NCBI GenBank assembly: GCA_022843125.1
Contig: JALHOG010000004.1
Location: forward strand, 67,001-131,000
Origin: Ilumatobacteraceae bacterium
GTDB taxonomy: Bacteria; Actinomycetota; Acidimicrobiia; Acidimicrobiales; Ilumatobacteraceae
DNA: 64,000 nucleotides
Direction of reading: 5' to 3'
Position numbers and translations under genes: made by a program. How positions within the stretch are numbered: position 1 is the stretch's first letter; each line of letters begins with the position of its first letter. The notes beneath the pieces were generated by a model. It made no database searches and had not been told where the DNA came from. It saw only the letters and a list, made by a program, of their open reading frames with translations. Shown here piece by piece: positions 28,711 through 36,222 of this stretch.

Positions 28711-30246
28711 TCAGCCTGCGATGCGCTCGGGGGGCAGCCGATCGGGCAGCAGCGCTGCGTCCAGCCAGGCAGCTTCCCAAGCGTCGAGATCGACGCCGCT
28801 GATCCGCTCCATGCTCGCCACGAACTCGTCGGTTGTCCCGACACTGTCGACACGTTCCTGGACCCACGCGCGCACGCCTGCCATGAACGCTTCGTCACCC
28901 ACCGTCCGCCGGAGCGCCTCGAGCGCTGCGGCGCCGCCGCGGTAGGACACATCGGAGAACAGTTCGTCGGGACGCCGCACAGGCCCACCGCCGGCGTCGA
29001 GGGCGGTCAGTGCATCCTCCGCCGCCGCGTCGAGCGACTGCAGGCCGACGTGGTCGAGCCACATCCATTCGGCGTAGGTGGCGAACCCCTCGTTGAGCCA
29101 GATGTCGTCCCACTGGGCGGGCGACACCGCGTTGCCGAACCACTGGTGTGCGAGCTCGTGTGCGAGCAGGAGGTGCTGGACGTATCCGAGCGAGCCATCG
29201 AAGTCGAGGGCGCTGAACAGCGACAGACCCTGCGTCTCCATCGCGAGACCCGGCACCGAATCGGCGAGCGCGAGCCCGTACCGGTCGAACGGGTAGGGGC
29301 CGAACCGCTCCGCGAAGAACGCGAGCTGTTCGTCGGTCACGGCCAGGTACGGGTCGAGCGTGTCGGTGCGGTCGTCGAGCACGACGTGCACGAGATCGAC
29401 GCCGGTCGACGACGTCCCGCCATCGCGGATCTCGTACGGCCCGATCAGCGTCGTCACGAGGTACGAGGCCATGGGTTCGGACTGCCCCCACGTCCAGGTG
29501 ACGCCATCGGCTGCCGGTGCACTCCCGAGGAATACCCCGTTGGCGACCGCGGTGAGCCCTTCCGGCACGGTCACGTCGAAGGTCCAGGCCGCCTTGTCGG
29601 TGGGGTGGTCGTTGACCGGCATCCACGTGCTGACTCCGTCGGGCTCGTTGACCGCCCAGACGCCGAGGTGACGGAACCCGGGGAAGACGCCGGCATCGAC
29701 GAACTCGTCGCCGCCGGCGATGTCGGAGTTGAACGCGATCTCGACCTCGAAGGGTTCGCCGGCCGCTCGCGGCCCATCGAGCGGGATCAGCAGCTCGTCA
29801 CCCTCGTGCTCGAACGCCGCCGACGTTCCGTCGAGCTGCACCGAGGTCACCGCAGGTCCGTCGCAGTCGAACGCGATCCGGTCGGTGGCCGCGGCGAGGA
29901 TGCCGGTGATGGTGACCGTTCCGCTGAATCGGTCGGGATCCGGCTCGTACCGCAGCGCGACGCCGTACCGATCGACGTCGATGTCGGCCGAGCCGAGCTC
30001 CGGGTGGCGCCGATCGCCCACCGAGGTCGACCGCGACAGCGGCCCGAGATCTGTCGCAGGGCTGGTTGCGGGCGGCGACGGTGTCCCGGTCGATGACGGA
30101 GCGGGGGCGGCCGATCCGGACCGACGGGCAGCGACCACGGAGGGCGCAGCGTCGTGGCTGCAAGCCGCCGCGACCAGAAGACAGCACGCCGCAGCGAGAG
30201 TCCACCGGGTCGGTCGGGCCGGCTGCTCGATCCTCCCGATACCCAC
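28711..30246 (-). CDS. M1 family metallopeptidase lipoprotein
   Basis: A 511-residue zinc aminopeptidase (gluzincin, M1). The zinc site HELAHQWFGN with the downstream ligand in WLNEGFATYAEW is intact, and the substrate-anchoring region is present as LAMETQGLS in place of GAMEN. The N-terminus has a signal peptide with lipobox VAAAC and a Ser/Pro/Thr-rich linker, so it is a cell-surface lipoprotein. It lacks the large C-terminal helical domain of full-length aminopeptidase N and is comparable to the short actinobacterial forms. The GTG start follows TAGCGT by 7 bases. Confidence 0.92.
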   Translation of the reverse strand: MGIGRIEQPARPTRWTLAAACCLLVAAACSHDAAPSVVAARRSGSAAPAPSSTGTPSPPATSPATDLGPLSRSTSVGDRRHPELGSADIDVDRYGVALRYEPDPDRFSGTVTITGILAAATDRIAFDCDGPAVTSVQLDGTSAAFEHEGDELLIPLDGPRAAGEPFEVEIAFNSDIAGGDEFVDAGVFPGFRHLGVWAVNEPDGVSTWMPVNDHPTDKAAWTFDVTVPEGLTAVANGVFLGSAPAADGVTWTWGQSEPMASYLVTTLIGPYEIRDGGTSSTGVDLVHVVLDDRTDTLDPYLAVTDEQLAFFAERFGPYPFDRYGLALADSVPGLAMETQGLSLFSALDFDGSLGYVQHLLLAHELAHQWFGNAVSPAQWDDIWLNEGFATYAEWMWLDHVGLQSLDAAAEDALTALDAGGGPVRRPDELFSDVSYRGGAAALEALRRTVGDEAFMAGVRAWVQERVDSVGTTDEFVASMERISGVDLDAWEAAWLDAALLPDRLPPERIAG

Positions 30247-30252
30247 GTTCGC

Positions 30253-30258
30253 ACGCTA
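30253..30258 (-). promoter_or_regulatory. -10 hexamer TAGCGT, leaderless start
   Basis: On the minus strand TAGCGT ends 7 bases before the M1 peptidase GTG. Confidence 0.55.
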
Positions 30259-30314
30259 GCGATAACGCCATACCACGGTGGGCGGCAACTCCGTGTGAAG
30301 AACACCAAGATTCA

Positions 30315-30351
30315 CTCAAGAACGTCAAGACCCCCCGACAGGGGCCGATGA
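30315..30351 (+). promoter_or_regulatory. Motility-sigma-like promoter of the CAP protein
   Basis: CTCAAG (30315-30320) and GTCAAG (30324-30329) precede GCCGATGA (30344-30351), with 14 bases between the second element and the -10. This resembles FliA/WhiG-type promoters (TCAA-like -35, GCCGATAA -10). The GTG at 30358 is 7 bases after the -10. Confidence 0.45.
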
Positions 30352-30357
30352 CCAATT

Positions 30358-32424
30358 GTGCAGCCAGGGACGGATCGACGCGGAACTTCAGGAATGAGGG
30401 CCCGACTCAGTCGGCGCAGCCGGCGGTCGATCCCCCACCTGATCGCCCTGTCGGCAGTTGCCAGCACGATGCTCATGACGGGCGGGTCGCAGCCGGCCGG
30501 AGCCGTCGGCGACGACGACTGGCTCGGCATCGTCAACACCTATCGCGCCATGTCGGGCCTCGATCCGGTCACGGCGAACAGCACGTGGTCGGCCGAGGCG
30601 CAGGCGCACTCGTGCTACATGCTCCTCAACGGCATCACGCACGACGAGATCCCCGGCCGCCCCGGTTACACGAGCGGCGGCGACGTGGCCGGCAACAAGG
30701 GCAACGTCGCGGTGAGCAGCGCGATGAGCGCGACGCCGCGCAATCACATCGACCTCTGGATGACCGGCCCGTTCCACGCGATCGGCATCCTCCGCCACAA
30801 CCTGCGGAGCTCCGGTTTCGGGCTGTGCGCGAGCGCCGACACGCCGACGCCGTGGCGCTCTGGCGGCACCCTCGACGTGTTGCGCGGTCTCGACAGCACC
30901 CCGCGGCCGAGCCAGCCGATCCTGTTCCCCGGCAACGGCGCCACCGTGCCGCTCCACTCCTTCATCACCGAGACCCCGAACCCGGTCACCATGTGCAACT
31001 GGACCGGTTCTGCGGGGCTTCCGCTCATCGCGATGATGCCGAGCAACGTGTCGTCGGCCTCTGCAACGCTGTCCGGTCCGACGGGGCCGGTCGAGACGTG
31101 CGTGCTCCACGGCGGCAACGCGAACGACAGCACCGCCCGGGCGATCATGCAGGGCGACAACGCCGTCGTCGTCGTCCCACGCGTACCGCTCGCCAACGGG
31201 ACCTACACCGCGACGGTCGACTCCAACGGCGGCAGCGTTTCATGGAGCTTCACCGTCGATCGCTCGGCCCCGCTGAGCGCCGCCCCGGCCGAGCCGCCGC
31301 CCCCGGCCACCAAGACCGCACCGGTCGCAGCGCCGGCCCGGTTCGAGCCGGTCGCACCCTTCCGTTTCGTCGACACCCGGATCGGGCTCGGCAGTGGCCG
31401 CCTGCAGGGCGGCCGCGTCACGCGGCTGACCGTGTCGACCGACCCGAGTGTCGTCGCCGTGAGTGCCAACTTCGTCTCGACCGAAGCAGCCGGCGCCGGT
31501 TACCTGAGCACGTACAACTGCTCGACCGGGCTCCCCGAGGTCAGCACGCTGGGCTATCTCCCCGGCAGCGCGGTGGCGAACCAGGCGTTCGTCCCGCTGG
31601 CCGGCGGCGAGCTGTGCTTGTTCTCGCTCACCGACAGCGACGTCGTCATCGACATCAACGGCTACTACCGCACCGACACGGGTGCCGGGTTCGTTCCCGT
31701 GACGCCCGTGCGCCTGTACGACACCCGCTCGCCGGGCAACGCTCCCCTCGGTGGTGAGCAGGAACTCGTGCTGACGGTTGCCGGTGGGACGCCGGGTGCG
31801 CCGGTCGGCTCGCAGGCGGTTGCGATCAACCTGACCGCCATCGTCGGCGCCGGCCCGGGCTTCGTGCGGGCCTACCCGTGCGGCGCTCCGTCCGCAGCGC
31901 AGATCTCGTCGATCAACTTCGGTCCGGGCGAGGTACGGGCCAACACCGTCGTCACACCGGTCGCGGCCGACGGCACCATCTGTCTGCAGTCGAACACGAC
32001 GGTCGACGTCGCGATCGATCTGGCCGGCTACTACAGCGATGACAGCGACCAGCAGTTCCAGCCGCTCAAGCCGGTCCGGATGCTCGACACCCGGTATCGC
32101 ACCTCCGACCTCAATGCCTTCACCGACGGTCGTCCGATCGGTGCCGGTGAGACGATCACTCTTCGCGTCGCAGGCCAGCAGGGCGTGCCCGCCGGGGCGA
32201 AGGCGGCGTCGCTCAACATCACGAGCGTGCAGTCCGGCTCGCCGTCCTTCGTCACGGCGTTCCCATGTGGGTCCCGTCCGCTGGCCTCGAACGTGAACGT
32301 CGCTCCCGAACAGGTCGCGACCGCGAACGGTGCGATGGTGAAGCTGAGTCCGCAGGGTGAGCTGTGCCTCTACGCGGAGCGCCCGGTCCACCTGATCGTC
32401 GACATCAACGGCATCTGGCTCTGA
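30358..32424 (+). CDS. Secreted CAP-domain protein with three DTR/DxNG repeats
   Basis: A 688-residue exported protein. An arginine-rich n-region and hydrophobic core end near AGAVGDDDW. Residues about 50-170 resemble a CAP/SCP domain (IVNTYRAMSGLDPVT, WSAEAQAHSCYM, HDEIPG). A linker rich in Pro/Ala precedes three repeats of about 110 residues, each opening with PxRxxDTR (RFVDTRIG, RLYDTRSP, RMLDTRYR) and closing with DINGYY, DLAGYY or DINGIW. These repeats are common in secreted actinobacterial proteins and look beta-rich; their function is unknown. Either the GTG given (7 bases after a sigma-28-like -10) or an ATG at 30394 could be the start. Confidence 0.8.
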   Translation: MQPGTDRRGTSGMRARLSRRSRRSIPHLIALSAVASTMLMTGGSQPAGAVGDDDWLGIVNTYRAMSGLDPVTANSTWSAEAQAHSCYMLLNGITHDEIPGRPGYTSGGDVAGNKGNVAVSSAMSATPRNHIDLWMTGPFHAIGILRHNLRSSGFGLCASADTPTPWRSGGTLDVLRGLDSTPRPSQPILFPGNGATVPLHSFITETPNPVTMCNWTGSAGLPLIAMMPSNVSSASATLSGPTGPVETCVLHGGNANDSTARAIMQGDNAVVVVPRVPLANGTYTATVDSNGGSVSWSFTVDRSAPLSAAPAEPPPPATKTAPVAAPARFEPVAPFRFVDTRIGLGSGRLQGGRVTRLTVSTDPSVVAVSANFVSTEAAGAGYLSTYNCSTGLPEVSTLGYLPGSAVANQAFVPLAGGELCLFSLTDSDVVIDINGYYRTDTGAGFVPVTPVRLYDTRSPGNAPLGGEQELVLTVAGGTPGAPVGSQAVAINLTAIVGAGPGFVRAYPCGAPSAAQISSINFGPGEVRANTVVTPVAADGTICLQSNTTVDVAIDLAGYYSDDSDQQFQPLKPVRMLDTRYRTSDLNAFTDGRPIGAGETITLRVAGQQGVPAGAKAASLNITSVQSGSPSFVTAFPCGSRPLASNVNVAPEQVATANGAMVKLSPQGELCLYAERPVHLIVDINGIWL

Positions 32425-32434
32425 CGGCCCCGCT

Positions 32435-32463
32435 CGGCCGACCGCGGTCGTGCGCGTCGGCCG
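32435..32463 (+). terminator. Possible terminator hairpin after the CAP gene
   Basis: CGGCCGA (32435-32441) and TCGGCCG (32457-32463) pair over a loop that itself begins with a palindrome, GACCGCGGTC. There is no T-run. Confidence 0.4.
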
Positions 32464-32512
32464 GCCACGAGTTGCACCGTTCCACGGCGGGTCGCAGCGG
32501 TCGTCGCAGCGA

Positions 32513-32842
32513 TCAGACGTCGAACGGATAGGAGCGTTGGCTCGATCTCGTCCGGATCACGTCGTGGTCGGCGATGTACTCTTCGGCCACCTGTGCAGGG
32601 GCTGCATACGTTGGCGGCAGCTCGTCACCGTCGATCGCATCGAGCAGGTAGAAGATCGTGGTGTCGACCGTGTCCGCGATCACCCGATCCAGGAGTTGAT
32701 CGACATCGCCCGCATCGATCAGTGCCTGCCAGCGTCTCGCGTCGGGCGTACGTCCGACACGCGTGACGTCAGCATCGATGATGGCTCGGTCGCGCACCAG
32801 CTCGATGAGTGCCGCAACGAACCGTTCCTCGTCGTTCGTCAT
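32513..32842 (-). CDS. Small acidic helical protein, unknown
   Basis: A 109-residue soluble, mostly helical, acidic protein with no family recognised. Residues 1-20 (TNDEERFVAALIELVRDRA) form an amphipathic helix. The start ATG is preceded by a GGAG motif about 10 bases upstream on the minus strand. The overlapping plus-strand reading has a poor amino-acid composition and is taken as a shadow. It neighbours two other short unknown genes on the same strand. Confidence 0.5.
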   Translation of the reverse strand: MTNDEERFVAALIELVRDRAIIDADVTRVGRTPDARRWQALIDAGDVDQLLDRVIADTVDTTIFYLLDAIDGDELPPTYAAPAQVAEEYIADHDVIRTRSSQRSYPFDV

Positions 32843-32908
32843 CGTCTGGATGCTCCGTGATCCCGTGCAGTGTGCGGACGCCACGACAGTACGCCGGTTG
32901 GTGACCCG

Positions 32909-33226
32909 TCATCTCCAACCCGGCCGCCAGTAGCCCGAGCGTGGAATCGCCAGATCCGGTCCGACGTGGAGCGACACCTCCGGAGGCCTGACCGGCCCGA
33001 ACGGGATCCACCGCACCGCACACCGAACGAGCACCAACGCGCCCTCGTTGGGCCCCACCTGGACGTCGTGCAGCCATTCGACCCCGTTGCGGTACCGCTT
33101 CCCGGCCCCTTGCGCGTAGTACGTGACGTCGACGCGCACGCGGCGAGTTCCGATGCGACACCGGACCGGGGACCGACGGAAGCCATGGCGGTGACCAACC
33201 TTCCGTTCGTTGACGCGGACGATCAT
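32909..33226 (-). CDS. Small basic beta-rich protein, unknown
   Basis: A 105-residue protein with many Arg/Val and Trp/Tyr residues and predicted beta strands (RVRVDVTYYAQGAG, NEGALVLVRCAV). No family is recognised. The ATG is preceded by a run ending in GGGGAGGAGG, one of the best ribosome binding sites in the window, which is the main support for its being real. Its C-terminal half loosely resembles the end of the protein encoded at 33446-33928 (a PGEH/PNEG turn followed by strands), so the two may be distant relatives. Confidence 0.5.
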   Translation of the reverse strand: MIVRVNERKVGHRHGFRRSPVRCRIGTRRVRVDVTYYAQGAGKRYRNGVEWLHDVQVGPNEGALVLVRCAVRWIPFGPVRPPEVSLHVGPDLAIPRSGYWRPGWR

Positions 33227-33445
33227 GCCTCCTCCCCCCCGCGTGTCCGGCCACCACCCGACCACGACGAGTTCACCGGGCTGGACCGCTCGCGAATGAC
33301 CCTTACCCCGCACGGCTCCTCCCGGTCGATCCCGATGGCGCACACGCCGACACGCCGGATGACGCCCAAACCGGCGACCGGGCGCATGTGGGAGTGGCCG
33401 GTCTCGGGAAGCGCTGTGCTGACACCGCAGTCATCATCCCGATGA
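33227..33445. other. Intergenic stretch without a supported gene
   Basis: Open frames exist on both strands but have arginine-rich, low-complexity translations without start signals. Nothing else was recognised here. Confidence 0.4.
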
Positions 33446-33928
33446 TCACCGATGCCGTGGTGGGCTCAGAACGGGACGGTGTCGTCGTCGAGGCCGCCGG
33501 GTGCTCACTCGTGCCGATCTGGGGAAACCTCCAAGCGAATCCTGGGTGAACAGCACCGAGACCACAGAACTGGGAGGCACGTCGAACTCCACTCGTCGCG
33601 AGACGTCACGGGACAACGCGACCTCGAGGATGTGCTCGCCAGGTTCGACCCGAATCGCCTGAGGGCGCCACTCCGACACCTCCCTGAAACGCGTCCACTC
33701 CCGCGAATCGAGGCAGATCCACACCGTGGGCCACGTGTTCCCCGTCACCCGGTCGACCATCCATCCCCAGCGCCGCGGGACGTACCGAACACCCACGACC
33801 AGGTTCTCCTCGTGGCCACGAGCGAGCTCCTTGGATGCTCTGGACGTCGCCTGTCCGAACCAGTCGTTGAACACGAACCGCCCAGAGTCGATCGTTTGCC
33901 ATCGAGTCGACCGTTCACGCAATGGCAT
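33446..33928 (-). CDS. Unknown protein with beta-sandwich-like C-terminus
   Basis: A 160-residue protein without a known family. It contains tryptophan-rich stretches (YVPRRWGWMVDRVTG, TVWICLDSREWTRF). A strand-rich segment VEPGEHILEVALSRDVSRR resembles the PEGA-type turn of surface or carbohydrate-binding beta domains. The tail is arginine-rich. The ATG chosen follows the stop of the ProA-like gene by 5 bases, so it is probably the distal gene of that transcript. Much of the longer open frame is antisense-type shadow within the ProA-like gene. Confidence 0.5.
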   Translation of the reverse strand: MPLRERSTRWQTIDSGRFVFNDWFGQATSRASKELARGHEENLVVGVRYVPRRWGWMVDRVTGNTWPTVWICLDSREWTRFREVSEWRPQAIRVEPGEHILEVALSRDVSRRVEFDVPPSSVVSVLFTQDSLGGFPRSARVSTRRPRRRHRPVLSPPRHR

Positions 33929-33933
33929 GGCCG

Positions 33934-35451
33934 TCAACGGTGCAGGTCGGCGTCGGCGACGGTGGTGCGGTAGCGCACGGTGTGGACCCCGTCGCCGGAC
34001 AGGATGCCCCCTCGCCCAAGGAGACGTCCGGCTTCCCAGTTCGACAGGCCGAGCTCTGGGGTACCGAGTGCGTACTGGCCGTCGACCCAGCGTGTGAAGC
34101 CGTCGCCGACGAATGGAGCATCGACCGTCGCGTAGAACCGATCGTGCAGGTCGGGTGACTCGCTCACGAGCGACGCCACGAAGCGCGGGCTGTACCGGTT
34201 GCAGGCGGCCACGGCATCGTCGACGTCGGCCACCACGTGGAGCGTGAGCTCGGGCGACCCCTCCCACTCCCATTCGTGGCCCAGCGCATCGACGTCGATC
34301 TCGCTCACGAACGGCTCGTCGTGCGTGCCGTCGGCGCGGTGGACCGACGCACGACGATCGTGCGCGGAGTGCGGCACGTGCGCCATCGCTGCGGCAGTGG
34401 CGTGCACGCGAGCGTCGGCGCCGCGAGCTGCAGCCGCGCCGGTCGCAGCGTCGAGGAGGACCGGCACCAGCTCGGCGGCGCGCTCGGCAACGATGCAGCA
34501 CACGTTGAGCGTGTTGCAGACCTTGCGGTCGAGTGAGTGCCGAACCACCCTCGCGAACCGGTCGCGGTCGGCGTCGGCGGCTGCGACGAGCCATGCCCCA
34601 CCGGTGCCGTGCAGGCTCACCGGCACTCCGGCCTGCCGCGCGACGGCACCGAGCTGGGCGACCGCCGGGCCCGAACCACGGGCGACGGCCAGGGAGAGGC
34701 GCCGATCGGAGAACAGCGCCCACCCGGCGGCATGGGCAGCCGAGTCGACGAGGCTGACGGCGCCTTCGGGCAGCCCTGATTCGGCGAGCGCCGGCTGCAG
34801 CGCGTGCTCGACGATCGCAGACGCGGTGCCGAGCGCATCGGAGCCGATCCGGAACACGACCGTGTTGCCAGTGCGCACCACACCCGCCGCGTCCGCGAAC
34901 ACGTTGGGGCGCCCTTCGAACACGAACCCGACGACTCCGAGTGGCGCCCGCCTCGCCTCGACGGTCCAACCGTCGTGGTCGACGGTGTCCAACCGCTCGT
35001 CGCGACGGAGGGCACTGGCCGCCCACCCGCGCAGACCGTCGATCATGCCGTGCAGCATCGACGGCGTGAGCTCGAGCCTGGTGGTGGAACGGCCGCGCTC
35101 GCGGGCACGCTCGACATCAAGGCCGTTGGCAGCGACCACCGGTGCGACGGTGCCGGGGTCGGCCAGCCGGTCGGCGAAGGCGTCGAAGAAGTGGGTGATC
35201 TGGTCGTCGGAGCAGCCGGCGAGACCGGCGAACGCGTCAGCCGCCGCACCGACGGCGTTGGATGCGACGCGGAGCTCGTCGGCGGGAACGTGCAGGAGGG
35301 TGCCGCTCGCCGGGTCGGCCAGCAGCCGATCGCCGGGCCGGAACGCCGCGGCGAGCTCATCCCCCACCGTCACGTACCGATCGCCGTCGAGGATGATCAC
35401 CTGACCGGCGGAGAGCGATGCGAGAGGCGCCGGTCGGCTCGCGGAGGTCAT
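33934..35451 (-). CDS. ProA-like aldehyde dehydrogenase (gamma-glutamyl phosphate reductase family)
   Basis: A 505-residue enzyme related to glutamate-5-semialdehyde dehydrogenase. APLGVVGFVFEGRPNVFADAAG is the typical ProA sequence, SLDRKVCNTLNVCCIV holds the catalytic cysteine, and the central fold aligns with ProA through DAPFVGDGFTRWVDGQ. It is about 90 residues longer than ProA because of an N-terminal domain (LSAGQVIILDGDRYVTVGDE) that I do not recognise. The canonical ProA C-terminal sequence is replaced by LSNWEAGRLLGRGG. No proB is adjacent. It may therefore act on another acyl phosphate. The ATG is 8 bases from TACGCT in a palindromic divergent promoter. Confidence 0.75.
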   Translation of the reverse strand: MTSASRPAPLASLSAGQVIILDGDRYVTVGDELAAAFRPGDRLLADPASGTLLHVPADELRVASNAVGAAADAFAGLAGCSDDQITHFFDAFADRLADPGTVAPVVAANGLDVERARERGRSTTRLELTPSMLHGMIDGLRGWAASALRRDERLDTVDHDGWTVEARRAPLGVVGFVFEGRPNVFADAAGVVRTGNTVVFRIGSDALGTASAIVEHALQPALAESGLPEGAVSLVDSAAHAAGWALFSDRRLSLAVARGSGPAVAQLGAVARQAGVPVSLHGTGGAWLVAAADADRDRFARVVRHSLDRKVCNTLNVCCIVAERAAELVPVLLDAATGAAAARGADARVHATAAAMAHVPHSAHDRRASVHRADGTHDEPFVSEIDVDALGHEWEWEGSPELTLHVVADVDDAVAACNRYSPRFVASLVSESPDLHDRFYATVDAPFVGDGFTRWVDGQYALGTPELGLSNWEAGRLLGRGGILSGDGVHTVRYRTTVADADLHR

Positions 35452-35458
35452 GGCGGTG

Positions 35459-35468
35459 AGCGTACGCT
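35459..35468. promoter_or_regulatory. Palindromic bidirectional -10, AGCGTACGCT
   Basis: The 10-bp perfect palindrome reads TACGCT on both strands around a shared central TA. It ends 7 bases before the ATG at 35475 (plus) and 8 bases before the ATG of the ProA-like gene (minus). Confidence 0.65.
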
Positions 35469-35474
35469 CGCCCC

Positions 35475-36191
35475 ATGGCGCTCCCCAACGACGGCACGAC
35501 CACCCCTGCCACCAGCAGCGACCGTCTCTACTTCCGTCAGCTGCTCTCGGGGCGCGACTTCGCGACCGACGACCAGCTCGCCGTGCAGATGGTGAACTTC
35601 GTCTACGCGATCGGCGACCGGGCGACCGGTGAGTGCGTGCTCGTCGACCCGGCCTACGACCCGGTGGGGCTCATCGAGGCGGTCGCGGCCGACGGCATGA
35701 CGGTGACGGGCGTGCTCGCGACGCATTACCACGCCGACCACATCGGCGGGTCGATCATGGGGTACGACATCGCCGGGCTGCCCGGCCTCCTCGCCCACCG
35801 CTCGGTCCCCGTGCACGTGCAGCGCGACGAGGTGCCGTGGGTCGTCCGGTCGTGCGGCGTGTCGGAGGACGACCTCGTCGCCCACGACTCGGGCGACATC
35901 GTCCGCGTCGGCGACATCGAGATCCAGCTCGTGCACACGCCCGGGCACACGCCGGGCAGCCAGTGCTTCCTCGTCGACGCCAAGCTCGTGTCGGGCGACA
36001 CCCTGTTCCTCGACGGATGCGGGCGGACCGACCTCCCCGGCAGCGACCACGCACTCATGGTCGAGAGCCTGCGACGGCTGTCGCGCATCGACGACGACGT
36101 CGTGCTGTACCCGGGCCACCGGTACTCGCTCGCGTCGTGCGCCAGCATGGGCGCCGTGAAGCAGTCGAACTTCGTGTTCGACTCGCTCTGA
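35475..36191 (+). CDS. MBL-fold metallohydrolase
   Basis: A 238-residue metallo-beta-lactamase fold hydrolase. The metal motif THYHADHIGG and the downstream HTPGHTPGSQ, SGDTLF and PGHRYS ligands are all present. The arrangement resembles glyoxalase II and persulfide dioxygenase-like enzymes; hydroxyacylglutathione-type or mycothiol-conjugate thioesterase activity is plausible but not shown. The divergent ProA-like gene shares its promoter. Confidence 0.87.
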   Translation: MALPNDGTTTPATSSDRLYFRQLLSGRDFATDDQLAVQMVNFVYAIGDRATGECVLVDPAYDPVGLIEAVAADGMTVTGVLATHYHADHIGGSIMGYDIAGLPGLLAHRSVPVHVQRDEVPWVVRSCGVSEDDLVAHDSGDIVRVGDIEIQLVHTPGHTPGSQCFLVDAKLVSGDTLFLDGCGRTDLPGSDHALMVESLRRLSRIDDDVVLYPGHRYSLASCASMGAVKQSNFVFDSL

Positions 36192-36222
36192 CGGAGACGG
36201 CTTCAGCGTTCGGACCTGCGGG

